Shown: positions 19,810 through 29,540 of the stretch, piece by piece | Numbering within the stretch: the stretch's first letter is position 1 | How the letters are laid out: each line of letters starts with the position of its first letter | Assembly (NCBI GenBank): GCA_006212045.1 | Contig: PZPK01000004.1 | Span: 1 to 64,000, forward strand | Source of the DNA: Oleiphilus sp. | GTDB taxonomy: Bacteria; Pseudomonadota; Gammaproteobacteria; Pseudomonadales; Oleiphilaceae | Length of the DNA stretch: 64,000 bases | Direction: 5' to 3' | Made by a program: the position numbers and the translations under genes | The notes under the pieces: model-generated | What the model was told of the DNA's origin: nothing | The model's input: the letters and a program-made list of their open reading frames with translations, nothing else | The model's database searches: none

Positions 19810-20691
19810 GTGCAGAAGACCACCCTTGAACAATGGCGAATGTTTAAAGCGGTTGCTGATCACGGCGGCTTTAACCAGGCCGCTGAGGCCGTGCACAAAA
19901 GCCAGTCGAGCATCCACCATGCGGTGCGCAAACTCGAACATGCGCTTGGCACTCCCCTGTTCGTGATTCGGGGCCGCAAGGCCCTTCTGACGGCACAAGG
20001 GGAGCTACTGTTACGCAGAGGCTGCTTTCTGCTTGATGAAGTGGAGCGCATTGAATCTGTCGCCGATATGCTGAGTGCAGGCGCCGAAACAGAACTGGTC
20101 ATCGCCGTGGATGAGGCGTTTCCGCAAACGATGATTTACGGCGTAATGGAACAGGTCTCCCAAACATTTCCACTGCTTAAGATCGAGCTGCTAGAAACCG
20201 TGCTGGCCGGCGCAAATGAAGCCATCGAGCAGGGAAAGGCGACCTTGGCGCTTTCCCCCATTCCGATGCAGCAAGGCCTGAATGAAGAAATTTGCTCAGT
20301 TGTATTTGTGGCTGTGGCAACACCGGACCATCCCCTGCATCAATGCAACCGGACATTATGCCTCGAAGACCTTAAGGGGGTACGTCAGATTGTGGTTCGC
20401 GATTCCGGAGCTCAGCGTCTGGCCAATAGTGGATGGCTGGGATCAGAACAGCGCTGGACGGTCAGTCATATCCACACTTCGATCGACCTGGTTACTCGGG
20501 GAATGGGGTTTGCCTGGCTCCCATTGCCGGCAATTAGCCACCTTCTAGATCAGGGCTTGCTGCAGGAACTGAATGTCGAACGCGAACAACGCCGACAGGC
20601 GGGCTTTTTTCTTAACTATAAAGATATCGATAGCCTTGGACCGGCGGCTCGTGAGTTTATGGCCCGGCTACGATTGCAAGGCCCTGAATAA
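19810..20691 (+). CDS. LysR-family transcriptional regulator (YhaJ-like by context)
   Basis: LEQWRMFKAVADHGGFNQAAEAVHKSQSSIHHAVRKLEHALGTPLF HTH, GTG start. Confidence 0.88.
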   Translation: MQKTTLEQWRMFKAVADHGGFNQAAEAVHKSQSSIHHAVRKLEHALGTPLFVIRGRKALLTAQGELLLRRGCFLLDEVERIESVADMLSAGAETELVIAVDEAFPQTMIYGVMEQVSQTFPLLKIELLETVLAGANEAIEQGKATLALSPIPMQQGLNEEICSVVFVAVATPDHPLHQCNRTLCLEDLKGVRQIVVRDSGAQRLANSGWLGSEQRWTVSHIHTSIDLVTRGMGFAWLPLPAISHLLDQGLLQELNVEREQRRQAGFFLNYKDIDSLGPAAREFMARLRLQGPE

Positions 20692-20729
20692 CCCAGCCGG
20701 GAATCATTCGTCTTTTTCGATAAAAATAG

Positions 20730-20752
20730 CTGTTTTTTAGAAATTTTCATCC
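20730..20752 (+). promoter_or_regulatory. Putative LysR-type operator upstream of the pirin gene
   Basis: CTGTTTTTTAGAAATTTTCATCC resembles CTATTTTTAGAAATATCATTC at 18160-18180; both genes also share CCCAGACA(A/G)GAG just before the start codon. Confidence 0.5.
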
Positions 20753-20807
20753 GCTGCTACGGACCATAGACTGTCCAGATCGTTTAGCCCAGACAGGAGA
20801 CACCAAG

Positions 20808-21506
20808 ATGTATATCCGACGCGCTGAAGATCGAGGCCATGCCCGCTTTTCCTGGCTTAACAGCAGGCACTCCTTCTCGTTCGGCCACTATTACGACCCC
20901 GAGCATATGGGTTTCTCGGTATTACGCGTGATCAATGATGACCGCGTTGCACCTGGTGCTGGATTTGATACACATGGCCACAGAGACATGGAAATCATTT
21001 CTTATGTGCTTGAAGGCAGCATCGAACATCAGGATAGTCTGGGAAACCGCTTTATTGTGCGTGCCGGTGAAATACAGCGCATGACGGCAGGCACTGGCGT
21101 GGCACATTCCGAGTTCAATCATGCAAAGGATAAGCCTCTTAAATTTCTGCAGATATGGATCAGCCCTGACCAAAAGGGACTGACACCAGGTTATGAGCAA
21201 AAAGAAATCCTCCAAACCGGCCCTCTGACACCACTCTTAACGCCCACTGGTGAGTCGGGCACACTGCGCATTCATCAGGATGCCACGATATACCGACTCG
21301 TGCTTAGCGGAGAAGAATGTCACACGCTGCGAGCCCCGTCACGCTCAGGCTACCTGCATGTGCTGGAAGGAGCCGCTGATATAGCGGGCACTACTCTGTT
21401 CCAGGGCGATGCCATTGGCGTAAGCAACCAGGATGTGACTGTGCTTGCCGCCCCTGAGGGCATGACCGCCCTATGGTTTGACCTGCCGGAGGTACAAGTG
21501 CCATGA
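20808..21506 (+). CDS. Pirin family protein (YhaK-like)
   Basis: RRAEDRGHARFSWLNSRHSFSFGHYYDPEHMGFSVLRVINDDRVAPGAGFDTHGHRDMEIISYVLEG. Confidence 0.92.
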   Translation: MYIRRAEDRGHARFSWLNSRHSFSFGHYYDPEHMGFSVLRVINDDRVAPGAGFDTHGHRDMEIISYVLEGSIEHQDSLGNRFIVRAGEIQRMTAGTGVAHSEFNHAKDKPLKFLQIWISPDQKGLTPGYEQKEILQTGPLTPLLTPTGESGTLRIHQDATIYRLVLSGEECHTLRAPSRSGYLHVLEGAADIAGTTLFQGDAIGVSNQDVTVLAAPEGMTALWFDLPEVQVP

Positions 21507-21657
21507 CAAAACAGCACCTGCGCAGACTCCGGTTTGAAGTCAACGACCTAAAGCAGCAGGCAATCAGGGAACGACAAGAGATCAGGTCCGTAGCAAGTGT
21601 TTTGTACCAGAGGTATAACGGACTTGCAGAACTTTGGTTTCAACGAACCCCCATATC

Positions 21658-22404
21658 ATGGTGATCGAAAGCGCTCTTCTGTTCTGGTTTCTTGCCTGCA
21701 TCGGAGTGGTCCTTACCGGCATCTCAAAATCCGGCTTTGCAGGAGGAGCCGGGGTACTTGCAGTTCCATTGATGGCCCTTGTCATTCCGGTCTCGGATGC
21801 CATCGTGATCACGCTGCCTCTATTGCTGATGATGGACATCAAGATGATCCATTACTTTGCCCGCTCGGCCAATTGGAGCCTGCTTCGACTGATTATTCCC
21901 GGAGCCATGCTGGGAATTGCACTGGCCGGATTGCTATTGGGCGCCTTCAGTGACCGCACGCTTGAATTTGCCCTGGGATTAATCAGTCTGCTCTTTGCCG
22001 GTTGGCAACGCCTCACGCCCCTGCTTTCCGGCATTCCGGGCAGCGCCATCGTCTGGAGTACATTATCAGGCTTTTCAAGTACATTGATTCACGCCGGTGG
22101 CCCGCCTATCCATTTATATCTCCTTAGTCAGAATTTGAAGAAGCTCACGTGGCTCGCCACCACAGCCTTTTTTTTCGGAGCCATGAATCTGTTCAAACTC
22201 GTCCCCTATACCCTGAATAATCAGTGGAGCGCTGACAACCTGACTGTAACGGTGTTGCTGCTTCCCGCGGCGCTAACAGGAATCTGGCTTGGCAAACAGC
22301 TACAGTCGCGTTTACCGGAGCGCCTTTTTCTGGATATTATTCGTTGCTTGCTGTTGCTGACAGGTTCCATCCTGCTTCTCAAGGCGATACTGGCGCCGTC
22401 TTGA
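21658..22404 (+). CDS. Sulfite exporter TauE/SafE family protein
   Basis: Multi-TM protein, GISKSGFAGGAGVLAVPLMALVIPVSDAIVITLPLLLMMD. Confidence 0.85.
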   Translation: MVIESALLFWFLACIGVVLTGISKSGFAGGAGVLAVPLMALVIPVSDAIVITLPLLLMMDIKMIHYFARSANWSLLRLIIPGAMLGIALAGLLLGAFSDRTLEFALGLISLLFAGWQRLTPLLSGIPGSAIVWSTLSGFSSTLIHAGGPPIHLYLLSQNLKKLTWLATTAFFFGAMNLFKLVPYTLNNQWSADNLTVTVLLLPAALTGIWLGKQLQSRLPERLFLDIIRCLLLLTGSILLLKAILAPS

Positions 22405-22496
22405 GGTCAACTTTTCTCCGGCTGCAGCTGGCATTCAATCAGCATTGATCTATAGTAGTTAGGACTTTTCCCTGACAAACAAAGTTTGCAACTACC

Positions 22497-23339
22497 ATGA
22501 ACCAAACTCATCGATCCGGATCTGTTGCCGCATTAGCTCATCTTTTTCCTGCACGTCAAATAGTCGCTCTGGTTCTGTTTTGTTTGCTGGGTGCCATCGC
22601 AAGCACTGCAAGTGCGCGCGACTGTAGCCGTCTGGTTGCTACGGGAAATCCGGAATATCCGCCTTATCTGTTCCGCCAAAGCATCGAGAACAATAATTTG
22701 GTAGGGGCCAACACCGAGATCTTTCAAAAGATTGCCAAACAACTGGATATCGACATTGAAGTCATTTATACCGGCCCTTGGTCGCGTGCGCAGAAAGAAG
22801 TCAGAGAAGGCCGCATCGACCTGATCGCTGGCGCTTTTTTCACGGTTCCACGCGCGCAGTACATGGATTACATTTATCCGGCGTTTCTAACCACTCAAAG
22901 TGTGGTTTGGAACAGCATCAAAAAACCTATCCAGTTTGAGCGCAGGGAAGACCTGATCGGCAAAAAAGGGGTCACCGTCATCCACAACAGTTTCGGGCAG
23001 GAGTTCGATTCCTTTGCCAAAGAAAAGCTCGATATTGATACCGTTCCGAGTCTGGAACAGGCATTCACCAGACTGGACAGAGGGCGAGCTGATTACCTGT
23101 TGTATGAACGCAGCCCTGCTCTGGCCTACACCAGCATCTGGGGCATTGATGATCAACATCAGGTCGCGGGCCCGGCCATCAGTGCCGAAGGCCTGTATCT
23201 GACCATTTCGCACAAGTCAGAATGTAATACAGGTGAACTGCGCGGCAGGCTGACGCAAGCGGTTCGCGAAATCGTCGAATCAGGTCAGGCCGAAAAAGCA
23301 CTGAAGGATGGCCTGGAAACCTGGCGTTCAATGCACTAG
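22497..23339 (+). CDS. Family 3 solute-binding protein
   Basis: Signal peptide; NPEYPPYLFRQ...LDIDIEVIYTGPWSRAQKEVREGRIDLIAGAFFTVPRAQYMDYIYPAF. Confidence 0.8.
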   Translation: MNQTHRSGSVAALAHLFPARQIVALVLFCLLGAIASTASARDCSRLVATGNPEYPPYLFRQSIENNNLVGANTEIFQKIAKQLDIDIEVIYTGPWSRAQKEVREGRIDLIAGAFFTVPRAQYMDYIYPAFLTTQSVVWNSIKKPIQFERREDLIGKKGVTVIHNSFGQEFDSFAKEKLDIDTVPSLEQAFTRLDRGRADYLLYERSPALAYTSIWGIDDQHQVAGPAISAEGLYLTISHKSECNTGELRGRLTQAVREIVESGQAEKALKDGLETWRSMH

Positions 23340-23782
23340 GGACGTGCATTTTTAGGCGAATCCATCACCACATAAGTGGTAATTGAATTCACTTGTGGCA
23401 GCGTACCCAGCACGTCAGTATGAAAGACCTTGTACGCGGCCAAGTCTTCTGTTTCAACCCTCAGTAAATACTCGAATGACCCGGTAATATTGTGACACTC
23501 GATCACTTCCTCTGAGCGCACAATGGCTTCCTGAAAGGCTTCCTGTGAGTTTTTTGTATGATCAGACAAGCCTACCGCAATATAAGCGGTAAACCCCACC
23601 CCCATGGCCGTAGGATTCAGCACAGCGCGGTAGCCTTTGATGACTTCACTGCGCTCCAGTTCCTGAACCCGGCGCAAACAGGCTGACGGTGACAGACCTA
23701 CGCGTTCGGCCAGCTCCGCATTGCTGATTCTCCCTTCTTCAGAAAGAATACGCAATATTCTTTCGTTATACCGATCAAACAT
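23336..23782 (-). CDS. Lrp/AsnC family transcriptional regulator
   Basis: ILRILSEEGRISNAELAERVGLSPSACLRRVQELERSEVIKGYRAVLNP. Confidence 0.92.
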   Translation of the reverse strand: MFDRYNERILRILSEEGRISNAELAERVGLSPSACLRRVQELERSEVIKGYRAVLNPTAMGVGFTAYIAVGLSDHTKNSQEAFQEAIVRSEEVIECHNITGSFEYLLRVETEDLAAYKVFHTDVLGTLPQVNSITTYVVMDSPKNARP

Positions 23783-23918
23783 AATATTTATTGCTGTTAA
23801 TAGCCATTTATGACTTATTTTATCAATTATATTTCTTAAAACTTCGAGTATAGTTGCTGATGTTTTTTATCGCCATGCCTGCATGACGATTTGTCGTAAA
23901 CACATTGCAAGGTCACAC

Positions 23919-24527
23919 ATGGAACTGATCACCGCCCTCTTACTCTTCGCATTTGTCGCCTCTGCCACACCAGGGCCCAATAACCTGATGCTGATGGCCT
24001 CCGCGGCGAATTTTGGAATTCGCCGCACATTGCCACACATGATGGGCGTCTGCATTGGAGTCATTATGTTGATCCCTTTGGTCGGGACAGGTCTGATGCA
24101 GGCCTTCGACCAGATCACCTGGAGCTATGATCTACTCAAGATACTGAGCATACTCTATATGGGTTATCTGGCGATCAAACTGGTCAGAACGCAAACCGAA
24201 GACCTGAACCATGACAGCCAAGGCCAGCCACTTGGCTTCTTTCAGGCGGTGCTGTTTCAATGGGTCAATCCAAAAGTGTGGAGCATGGCACTCGCTGCCA
24301 TTACCCTTTTTTCCCCGCAGCGCAATTTCGACAACATACTGCTCATAACGACCGCTTTTGCCCTCGTGAATCTGCCCTCTATCGGCATCTGGGTATTGCT
24401 GGGCCAGCAGGTACGCATTTACCTCAAAAGCGCCGCTCGTTTGCAGGCATTCAATCTGGCCATGGTGATTCTGCTTCTGGGCTCGCTTTATCCAATGCTT
24501 GATATCAGAGGCGGGGCATGGTTTTAA
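23919..24527 (+). CDS. LysE family translocator
   Basis: MELITALLLFAFVASATPGPNNLMLMASAANFGIRRTLPHMMGVCIG; ATG at 23919 preferred. Confidence 0.88.
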   Translation: MELITALLLFAFVASATPGPNNLMLMASAANFGIRRTLPHMMGVCIGVIMLIPLVGTGLMQAFDQITWSYDLLKILSILYMGYLAIKLVRTQTEDLNHDSQGQPLGFFQAVLFQWVNPKVWSMALAAITLFSPQRNFDNILLITTAFALVNLPSIGIWVLLGQQVRIYLKSAARLQAFNLAMVILLLGSLYPMLDIRGGAWF

Positions 24528-24665
24528 AGACGTGGGTATTGCCGTACTGCGCTGACAACGATTCGAAAAACGGCATTGCGGTAGAAACGTGGCCAATGGA
24601 TAAAGAAAATTGGAATGCATAAGCCATCTCTTTCCTATCTCAGCACCGGCTATGCAACAAGAGTC

Positions 24666-24696
24666 GGGCTGGCAAAACAGTAAGTTCTGCCAGCCC
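24666..24696. terminator. Bidirectional terminator-like hairpin between convergent genes
   Basis: GGGCTGGCA-N13-TGCCAGCCC perfect inverted repeat between the LysE and ceramidase genes; no clear T-run. Confidence 0.5.
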
Positions 24697-24723
24697 TCAG
24701 GCTTTCCCGCAGGTACTGCGGCG

Positions 24724-26799
24724 CTAGTTAACCGAGAATGTGCGCGACTTTCCTGAGTAGGATTTCACTCTTCCGGTCCAGCCATTCTTCCAGTCGCCCT
24801 GATGAACAATGCGATAACTACCCGGTTCTGCATCAGACGGAATATTCCATGTAATCTCGATCAATGATCGGTCAGATCCTTCACGATTCCACTTGTACAA
24901 GGTATCCCAATCCCAGTCATTTGAAATGGTTTCCCAGCCGCTACCCACTTTCTTCTGAACTTTCAGGAAAGTATCTTGCGTACGAAGGTTGTTTTTGGGA
25001 TGCCCACCACGGAAACTGACCATAACCGACTGACCGCGTTGATAGCTCGCATTTGCGTCGCTCTTCACATCACCAAATTTTTCGTTTGAGTATTTGCCAT
25101 CCCAAACCACTCCCGGCCTTTCATTGCGCCATTCTGCCAACCAGTCCAGAGGCTGCCGGTCATCAGTGACGGCATAGCCCTGACCTATGGCGTCCGCGAG
25201 ATCGCTGAATTCCTGACGATAGGCAGCGAGTGTATACGGACCAAACGCGGTCGAAGCTCCCTCATAATGTTGAAGAGCATATTCTTCTTTGGTCGCGACA
25301 TAACCGCTGTAAGTATTGGAGAGGCCCGCAATCAGAACGGTGGTAACACCCTTGGACGCGAGACGAGACTTTACATCCGCACGAATTCGGCGGCCTGCCT
25401 GTGTCGTCAGTTCTGCCGGAGCTCCAACGATCGCAAGCTCACCAAGTACAAATACCTGAAATGGTAGCGTTTCCGGCACCCAGCCCCATTCGCCCGTAGA
25501 CAGTAAAACAGGCTTCGGATGCTGACAGGGATCATCTTGCGCCAAATTCAAACCGCCAAAGGCCAGACGAATCAACCCGCCCAAAGCTGAATCTTCGAAG
25601 GATCTCAGGGCATCAACAACACTGGTATTATCAACCGTCATCCCTTCAACGATCCCATCAAGGTCAGAGGGGCCGTTCTCACCACCCGCTGTAAATGAGA
25701 AACCACGCGCAGCACGGCAAAGGGTCTGTTCTCCAGCATTGGTAAATGCATTACTTACGGAATAGCCGTTCATATCGGCCCATCGATGACGATACTCTAC
25801 ACTGCCATTTAGAACCGTACCGGGTTGGTTATACAGCTCCCACCCCTTGCCAAACAATCGCATGCCGGCACTCTGAACATTGAACAATTCGTTTGTGCTT
25901 CCCTGAAAACCGGGCCTGGAATTGGCATTGCCATCAACAAATAATGCATCCCCCAAATCAGATGATGCAAAGGAGGCAACAAAGGTCTCGTTCTCCGAAA
26001 AGTCAGTCCCTTTCTCTTTCTCAAATCGTTGTTGGGCGTAGCCGGAAATATCGGCACTCAACAGCGTCCACTGATTACTAAACCCCGTTGGGTGACCAGA
26101 AAACCAGCTGATCATCCCGACTTCCTTACCGTTTTCTTTTCGCAGTTTGAGGAGTGTCATTTTGTCATTTGTTTTGCTGTCAGCCGGATCAAAGTCCACG
26201 TTATTTTCATACGCTGGCAAAGAGCGATTGACCGTTGCATTATCCAACCGACCTTCAACAAGCTCTATCGAACCCGGCGCTAAATTGTTATGGGCCCGCT
26301 GAATAGCCTGCACAATCCCATTGACAATGGCTTCAAAGTTTTCAGAGCTGTATCCGCCTAACACCATTGCTTCGCTAGCAGAAGCAATTTCAAAAAGCGA
26401 ATAGTGCGACGAGCCACCCGCTGCGACATGTGTATGTGTCGCAGAGAGCATGACATTGTCATCGGTATAAGTGGAGCCATGGATAGCTGCCAAACGCTTG
26501 ATGACTTCGATTTTGACGCTCTGAAAGATGCTTCCCAAGTCGGCGCTGACAAAAACAATCCGATTGTTGGACTGAGGGCTTTCTACAATATAGGCGTGTG
26601 CCCGAGAACGCGTATGGATACCCTCTGTCTGCTGATCCCAGTTCGAATAACCAAAAAAACCATTCTCGGCTGCCGGACCGGTAATGTCATAAACCCCAGT
26701 GCCAATATGATATTGCGCGGCATGCGCATGAATACTAAAACTCAGGCAAACACTGGCCGCGAGTTTAAAGGTTTGACGTACTGCTTTTCTTATTTTCAT
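24724..26799 (-). CDS. Neutral/alkaline ceramidase
   Basis: IGTGVYDITGPAAENGFFGYSN, TRSRAHAYIVE, SATHTHVAAGGSSHY, SWFSGHPTG, IAGLSNTYSGYVATKEEYALQHYEGASTAFGPYTL. Confidence 0.92.
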   Translation of the reverse strand: MKIRKAVRQTFKLAASVCLSFSIHAHAAQYHIGTGVYDITGPAAENGFFGYSNWDQQTEGIHTRSRAHAYIVESPQSNNRIVFVSADLGSIFQSVKIEVIKRLAAIHGSTYTDDNVMLSATHTHVAAGGSSHYSLFEIASASEAMVLGGYSSENFEAIVNGIVQAIQRAHNNLAPGSIELVEGRLDNATVNRSLPAYENNVDFDPADSKTNDKMTLLKLRKENGKEVGMISWFSGHPTGFSNQWTLLSADISGYAQQRFEKEKGTDFSENETFVASFASSDLGDALFVDGNANSRPGFQGSTNELFNVQSAGMRLFGKGWELYNQPGTVLNGSVEYRHRWADMNGYSVSNAFTNAGEQTLCRAARGFSFTAGGENGPSDLDGIVEGMTVDNTSVVDALRSFEDSALGGLIRLAFGGLNLAQDDPCQHPKPVLLSTGEWGWVPETLPFQVFVLGELAIVGAPAELTTQAGRRIRADVKSRLASKGVTTVLIAGLSNTYSGYVATKEEYALQHYEGASTAFGPYTLAAYRQEFSDLADAIGQGYAVTDDRQPLDWLAEWRNERPGVVWDGKYSNEKFGDVKSDANASYQRGQSVMVSFRGGHPKNNLRTQDTFLKVQKKVGSGWETISNDWDWDTLYKWNREGSDRSLIEITWNIPSDAEPGSYRIVHQGDWKNGWTGRVKSYSGKSRTFSVN

Positions 26800-26933
26800 A
26801 GTTCGATCCTATAGAGAAACTGGATAATTCCTCACGTATAGAACTACATAAGAATCGCGCCGTATTGTTCCATTCGGACACTCCGCCAATAAATCCAGAC
26901 GCCTTGTGAGGAGCATCTCAAATTCACTATTTT

Positions 26934-26953
26934 TAACCGGTTCTGGCCGGTTA
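26934..26953. promoter_or_regulatory. Inverted repeat TAACCGG-N6-CCGGTTA in the ceramidase/AraC intergenic region
   Basis: Perfect 7-bp arms; also readable as a CCGGTT direct repeat with 10-bp period. Confidence 0.45.
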
Positions 26954-26996
26954 GGACATTTGTTAAACAACCACGCCGTGCAAAACTCGGGGTTTA

Positions 26997-28094
26997 ATGC
27001 CTTTTACAACTATGATCAAGCACAGAAAATTGATGAATACACCCCCACCAAAACCAGAACTTTTGGTTGAACTCAACCAGGCTGCCAGTTTGGGCGATCA
27101 AAAATACCCCAGCTTTGAGTTACGTGTAATATTGAATTTTTTACGTGCGCAAGGGAACTCCGCTTGGTGCGATCAGCTATTGAGCGATATCGGGCTGACC
27201 GAAGGCGACCTGGAGAAACCTTTCATTACGGCGCACCAGGCCCTGAATGCGCTGACGAATATCATGGACGCCTTCTACAGACCTGGTTTGGGCCATGATG
27301 TTGCACTGACCTATCGATTGGAAGACCTGGGCGCCATCGGCTCTTGTATCAGTTGCGCTGCCACACTGGGGGAAGCCCTGGGTATCGCCAATACCTATTA
27401 TGATTTGATTGGCAGCTTCAACGATATTGCCAATATCTCCAATAGTGAAACATACACACAACGATTGGTTAACGTCGCGCGCATTGATCCTCGCATCATG
27501 CGGTTTCTGTTCGAATTGACCGTCAGCGGATGTAGCTCATTGGGCGAAAAGCTCACTGGTAAAAAACTGCCTTTGATCCGCGTAAACTTTGAAGACGAAC
27601 TCTCCGAGCAAGAAAAGACATTCTATACATCGCTGTACTGCACCGAGATTCGCGATCGGTCCAGATTCAACGAGTGGGTCGTTGGACAAAAAATTCTGAG
27701 TTCTCCGCTGTTAGGGGCAGGAGTGACGCCGTATCAGTTTGCATCTGATTTGAAATCATTACTCCATCATCTCAGAGAAGATCAGGGGCTCGTCGATGAT
27801 ATCGATTGCATCCTGAAAGGCTCGGCCGGAGACTTTCCGGACCCGGAAATGCTATCTAACGCTCTTGGTATCAGTCCAAGAACCCTGAGGCGCAGATTAA
27901 ATAAAATTGGTACCAGCTACTCTGCCCTGATTGACAAGGTGCGTTGCCAATTAGCCATTACACTGATCCAAAACGAAAACCTTTCAAACGAAGAACTCGC
28001 TGAAGAGCTTGGCTATTCGGACGCTGCAAACTTTTGCAACGCCTTCAAAAAATGGACCGGGCGCACTCCAAGTCACTATCGAATGCTGCAATAG
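26997..28094 (+). CDS. AraC family transcriptional regulator
   Basis: C-terminal HTH: LGISPRTLRRRLNKIGTSYSALIDKVRCQLAITLIQNENLSNEELAEELGYSDAANFCNAFKKWTGRTPSHYR. Confidence 0.9.
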   Translation: MPFTTMIKHRKLMNTPPPKPELLVELNQAASLGDQKYPSFELRVILNFLRAQGNSAWCDQLLSDIGLTEGDLEKPFITAHQALNALTNIMDAFYRPGLGHDVALTYRLEDLGAIGSCISCAATLGEALGIANTYYDLIGSFNDIANISNSETYTQRLVNVARIDPRIMRFLFELTVSGCSSLGEKLTGKKLPLIRVNFEDELSEQEKTFYTSLYCTEIRDRSRFNEWVVGQKILSSPLLGAGVTPYQFASDLKSLLHHLREDQGLVDDIDCILKGSAGDFPDPEMLSNALGISPRTLRRRLNKIGTSYSALIDKVRCQLAITLIQNENLSNEELAEELGYSDAANFCNAFKKWTGRTPSHYRMLQ

Positions 28095-28203
28095 TGGTAT
28101 CAAAATCACTTTGGCAAGCGGCTTATGGACATCTCAGTTCCATGTTAGGGCTTGACTGATCGCCAGTACAATCGGATGCTCCGGGTTTTATTCGCCAAAC
28201 CTT

Positions 28204-28974
28204 ATGACCCATATGCCAGAAAAATCATCACAAAAAAAACTGACCTCCCGTATCATCAAAGCCGAAAAAGCGTCTGACATTCTGCTGCAAGAGATGTGGC
28301 GATTACGTCTGGATTACCTTGAGCTGAAAATAGAACGCGACGATGACTGGGAGCGTTTTTGCAGCAATTTACGACAACCACGCACTTTGCTAATTACCTT
28401 TAGAGACAGCCGAGGCGATCTGCAGGGCTACTTCACATTCGCATTTAATCCGGTAGAACACGAACAGCGTCGCGCGCTGCTAATCCTTTCGAAATACTAC
28501 TATGTAGCCAAGGATTTTAGGGGACACCCAAAAATTACCAGTGCCGCATTTCGCCTCTTACCAAAGATTTTCCTGCGTTATGGATTCCGACAAATCTACT
28601 TCATTGCGTTTTCATTTCCGACCAGCTTTGTTTCTCTGTCACGCACCTTTGGAAAAGCGATGACCTTGCAAAGTCCGGACACCCCGGATTGGGAAAAGCA
28701 CGTACTGGAAGAATTTGTCATTTCCCAGAACGGAAGCAACTGGGACAAACAGGCCAAGGTCATCCGTCACCAGAATGTCCCAATCGGTGAAGACAGGGAA
28801 GACTCCAAAAGCGTATCGAAACTACGCGAGGAGTATCTGCAAGCCAATCCGGACTGGGCCGAGGGCAACTCCCTCCCGATCATGATGAAATTTGACTGGC
28901 CCACAATCAAGGCCGTGTTGAAAACCAATCTCAGACGCCGAAAACGGATTCAGGGTTCCAATAAGGCCAAATAG
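28204..28974 (+). CDS. Hypothetical protein (possible GNAT-like fold)
   Basis: 256 aa ORF, good coding character; no confident family. Confidence 0.6.
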   Translation: MTHMPEKSSQKKLTSRIIKAEKASDILLQEMWRLRLDYLELKIERDDDWERFCSNLRQPRTLLITFRDSRGDLQGYFTFAFNPVEHEQRRALLILSKYYYVAKDFRGHPKITSAAFRLLPKIFLRYGFRQIYFIAFSFPTSFVSLSRTFGKAMTLQSPDTPDWEKHVLEEFVISQNGSNWDKQAKVIRHQNVPIGEDREDSKSVSKLREEYLQANPDWAEGNSLPIMMKFDWPTIKAVLKTNLRRRKRIQGSNKAK

Positions 28975-29342
28975 AAAAGACAGGCAGCAGCCACGGCTTC
29001 AAAGATTAAATAAGCCAGGGCTTTTGCGCCCGGCCATTCGAGCAGCAATGACATGACACGTCCGAATGCCATGCCTGCAAGTGCAACACCGACGGCCAGA
29101 TATATGCCGGCCTGCCAGGGCTGATTTGCCTCAAACGCCGCCCAGATCAGCAGCGCTGAAAACGCCAACCCAAAACCGCCATATACCGCCCGGATTTCAT
29201 TTCGAAATCCGGGCGTCGTTGCCTCTGCATCTACCATTTGGATGAATCGCGCGGGCCTGACCATCGCCATTACCCCCATGCCGGCAAATAGAAAGGCGAT
29301 GATAATGGGTGAATTGCTCATCAGGAGACTCCGTTTAAACAA
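28950..29342 (-). CDS. Small 4-TM protein (DUF4345-like)
   Basis: GVMAMVRPARFIQMVDAEATTPGFRNEIRAVYGGFGLAFSALLIWA; the true start may be a few codons downstream. Confidence 0.6.
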   Translation of the reverse strand: MFKRSLLMSNSPIIIAFLFAGMGVMAMVRPARFIQMVDAEATTPGFRNEIRAVYGGFGLAFSALLIWAAFEANQPWQAGIYLAVGVALAGMAFGRVMSLLLEWPGAKALAYLIFEAVAAACLFYLALLEP

Positions 29343-29540
29343 GTAAATGAGCCATCAATTTACCGCCCCGTACCTCACACAATCAATTACCTTACGGGTT
29401 ATGGTTGTCTGAAACACTAAAGAAGCCTTTTCCCCATCTGATATCGCTACTGACTTTAACGCGACAAAACTTTAGTATTGCGCAAGGCAAGTTCGCAGTA
29501 TGCTCGGTAATATTCGCGATCTACTCACCGGGAGTGCGTC

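Noticed and set aside
21658-22404. TauE/SafE genes (21658 and 57665) as evidence for a sulfur metabolism island
   Set aside because: The two are distant and neither neighbourhood contains sulfur oxidation or taurine genes.
24132-24620. 162-aa - strand ORF
   Set aside because: Antisense to the LysE gene; no independent support.
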